NCBI GenBank assembly: GCA_023432845.1
Contig: JAEZEY010000246.1
Span: forward strand, 1-6,201
Reading direction: 5' to 3'
Origin: Pseudomonadota bacterium
GTDB taxonomy: Bacteria > Pseudomonadota > Alphaproteobacteria > Rhizobiales > Xanthobacteraceae
Length of the DNA stretch: 6,201 nucleotides
Shown here: positions 6,174 to 6,201 of the stretch, piece after piece
Layout: each line of letters begins with the position of its first letter
How positions within the stretch are numbered: the stretch's first letter is position 1
Made by a program: the position numbers and the translations under genes
The notes under the pieces: model-generated
Seen by the model: only the letters and a program-made list of their open reading frames with translations
What the model was told of the DNA's origin: nothing
Database searches by the model: none

Positions 6174-6201
6174 CCGGCGCCGTCTCTCCCTGGGCCTGGG
6201 C
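6170..6201 (+). CDS. Start of a gene overlapping the SPFH stop, probably NfeD family (partial)
   Basis: An ATG at 6170 overlaps the SPFH stop codon as ATGA and opens a frame that stays clear to the window edge, reading MTGAVSPWAW. SPFH genes of this type are commonly followed by an NfeD-family membrane protein whose N-terminus is a Trp/Leu-rich membrane segment, and the visible residues suit that. A 4-bp overlap normally means translational coupling and one transcript. Only ten complete codons are seen, so the family is inferred from context. No strong Shine-Dalgarno is present inside the end of the upstream gene. Confidence 0.5.
   Translation, partial: MTGAVSPWAW

Overview
The window is GC-rich, with strong G/C preference at third codon positions. 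Its gene content and protein styles (an MdtA/MdtC-like efflux pair, and a QmcA-type SPFH protein followed by NfeD) point to a Gram-negative proteobacterium. I favour an alphaproteobacterium of the Hyphomicrobiales (Rhizobiales), from overall feel rather than a diagnostic marker. No tRNA, rRNA, CRISPR array, insertion sequence or phage gene is visible. It reads as ordinary chromosomal core/housekeeping sequence.

Layout: (i) 1-501, minus strand: the first 167 codons of exodeoxyribonuclease III (xthA), running off the left edge. (ii) 502-733: divergent intergenic region with an AT-rich island (about 605-645) likely to hold promoters, and a GC-rich 8-bp hairpin just upstream of the next gene's ribosome binding site. 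(iii) 734-1888, plus: periplasmic adaptor (membrane fusion protein) of an RND efflux pump. (iv) 1974-5105, plus: the inner-membrane RND permease, clearly MdtC-like, with an intact proton-relay Asp-Asp pair and Lys. (v) 5106-5252: intergenic region with an 18-bp imperfect palindrome, a stem-loop, a candidate -10 box and a good Shine-Dalgarno. (vi) 5253-6173, plus: an SPFH/stomatin-family membrane protein of the QmcA type. (vii) 6170-6201, plus: first codons of a gene overlapping the SPFH stop by 4 bp, probably its usual partner NfeD.

How they work together: the adaptor and permease should form an operon and assemble into a tripartite drug/toxicant efflux pump with a TolC-type outer membrane channel encoded elsewhere. 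The SPFH and NfeD-like genes form a second, translationally coupled membrane-protein pair, probably with its own promoter. The DNA repair nuclease is transcribed divergently and is functionally unrelated. I do not see a new biological system here. The most useful leads are the non-coding structures around 5149-5218 and 696-730, the residue choices in the pump's substrate switch loop, and the 11-residue repeats in the SPFH protein.
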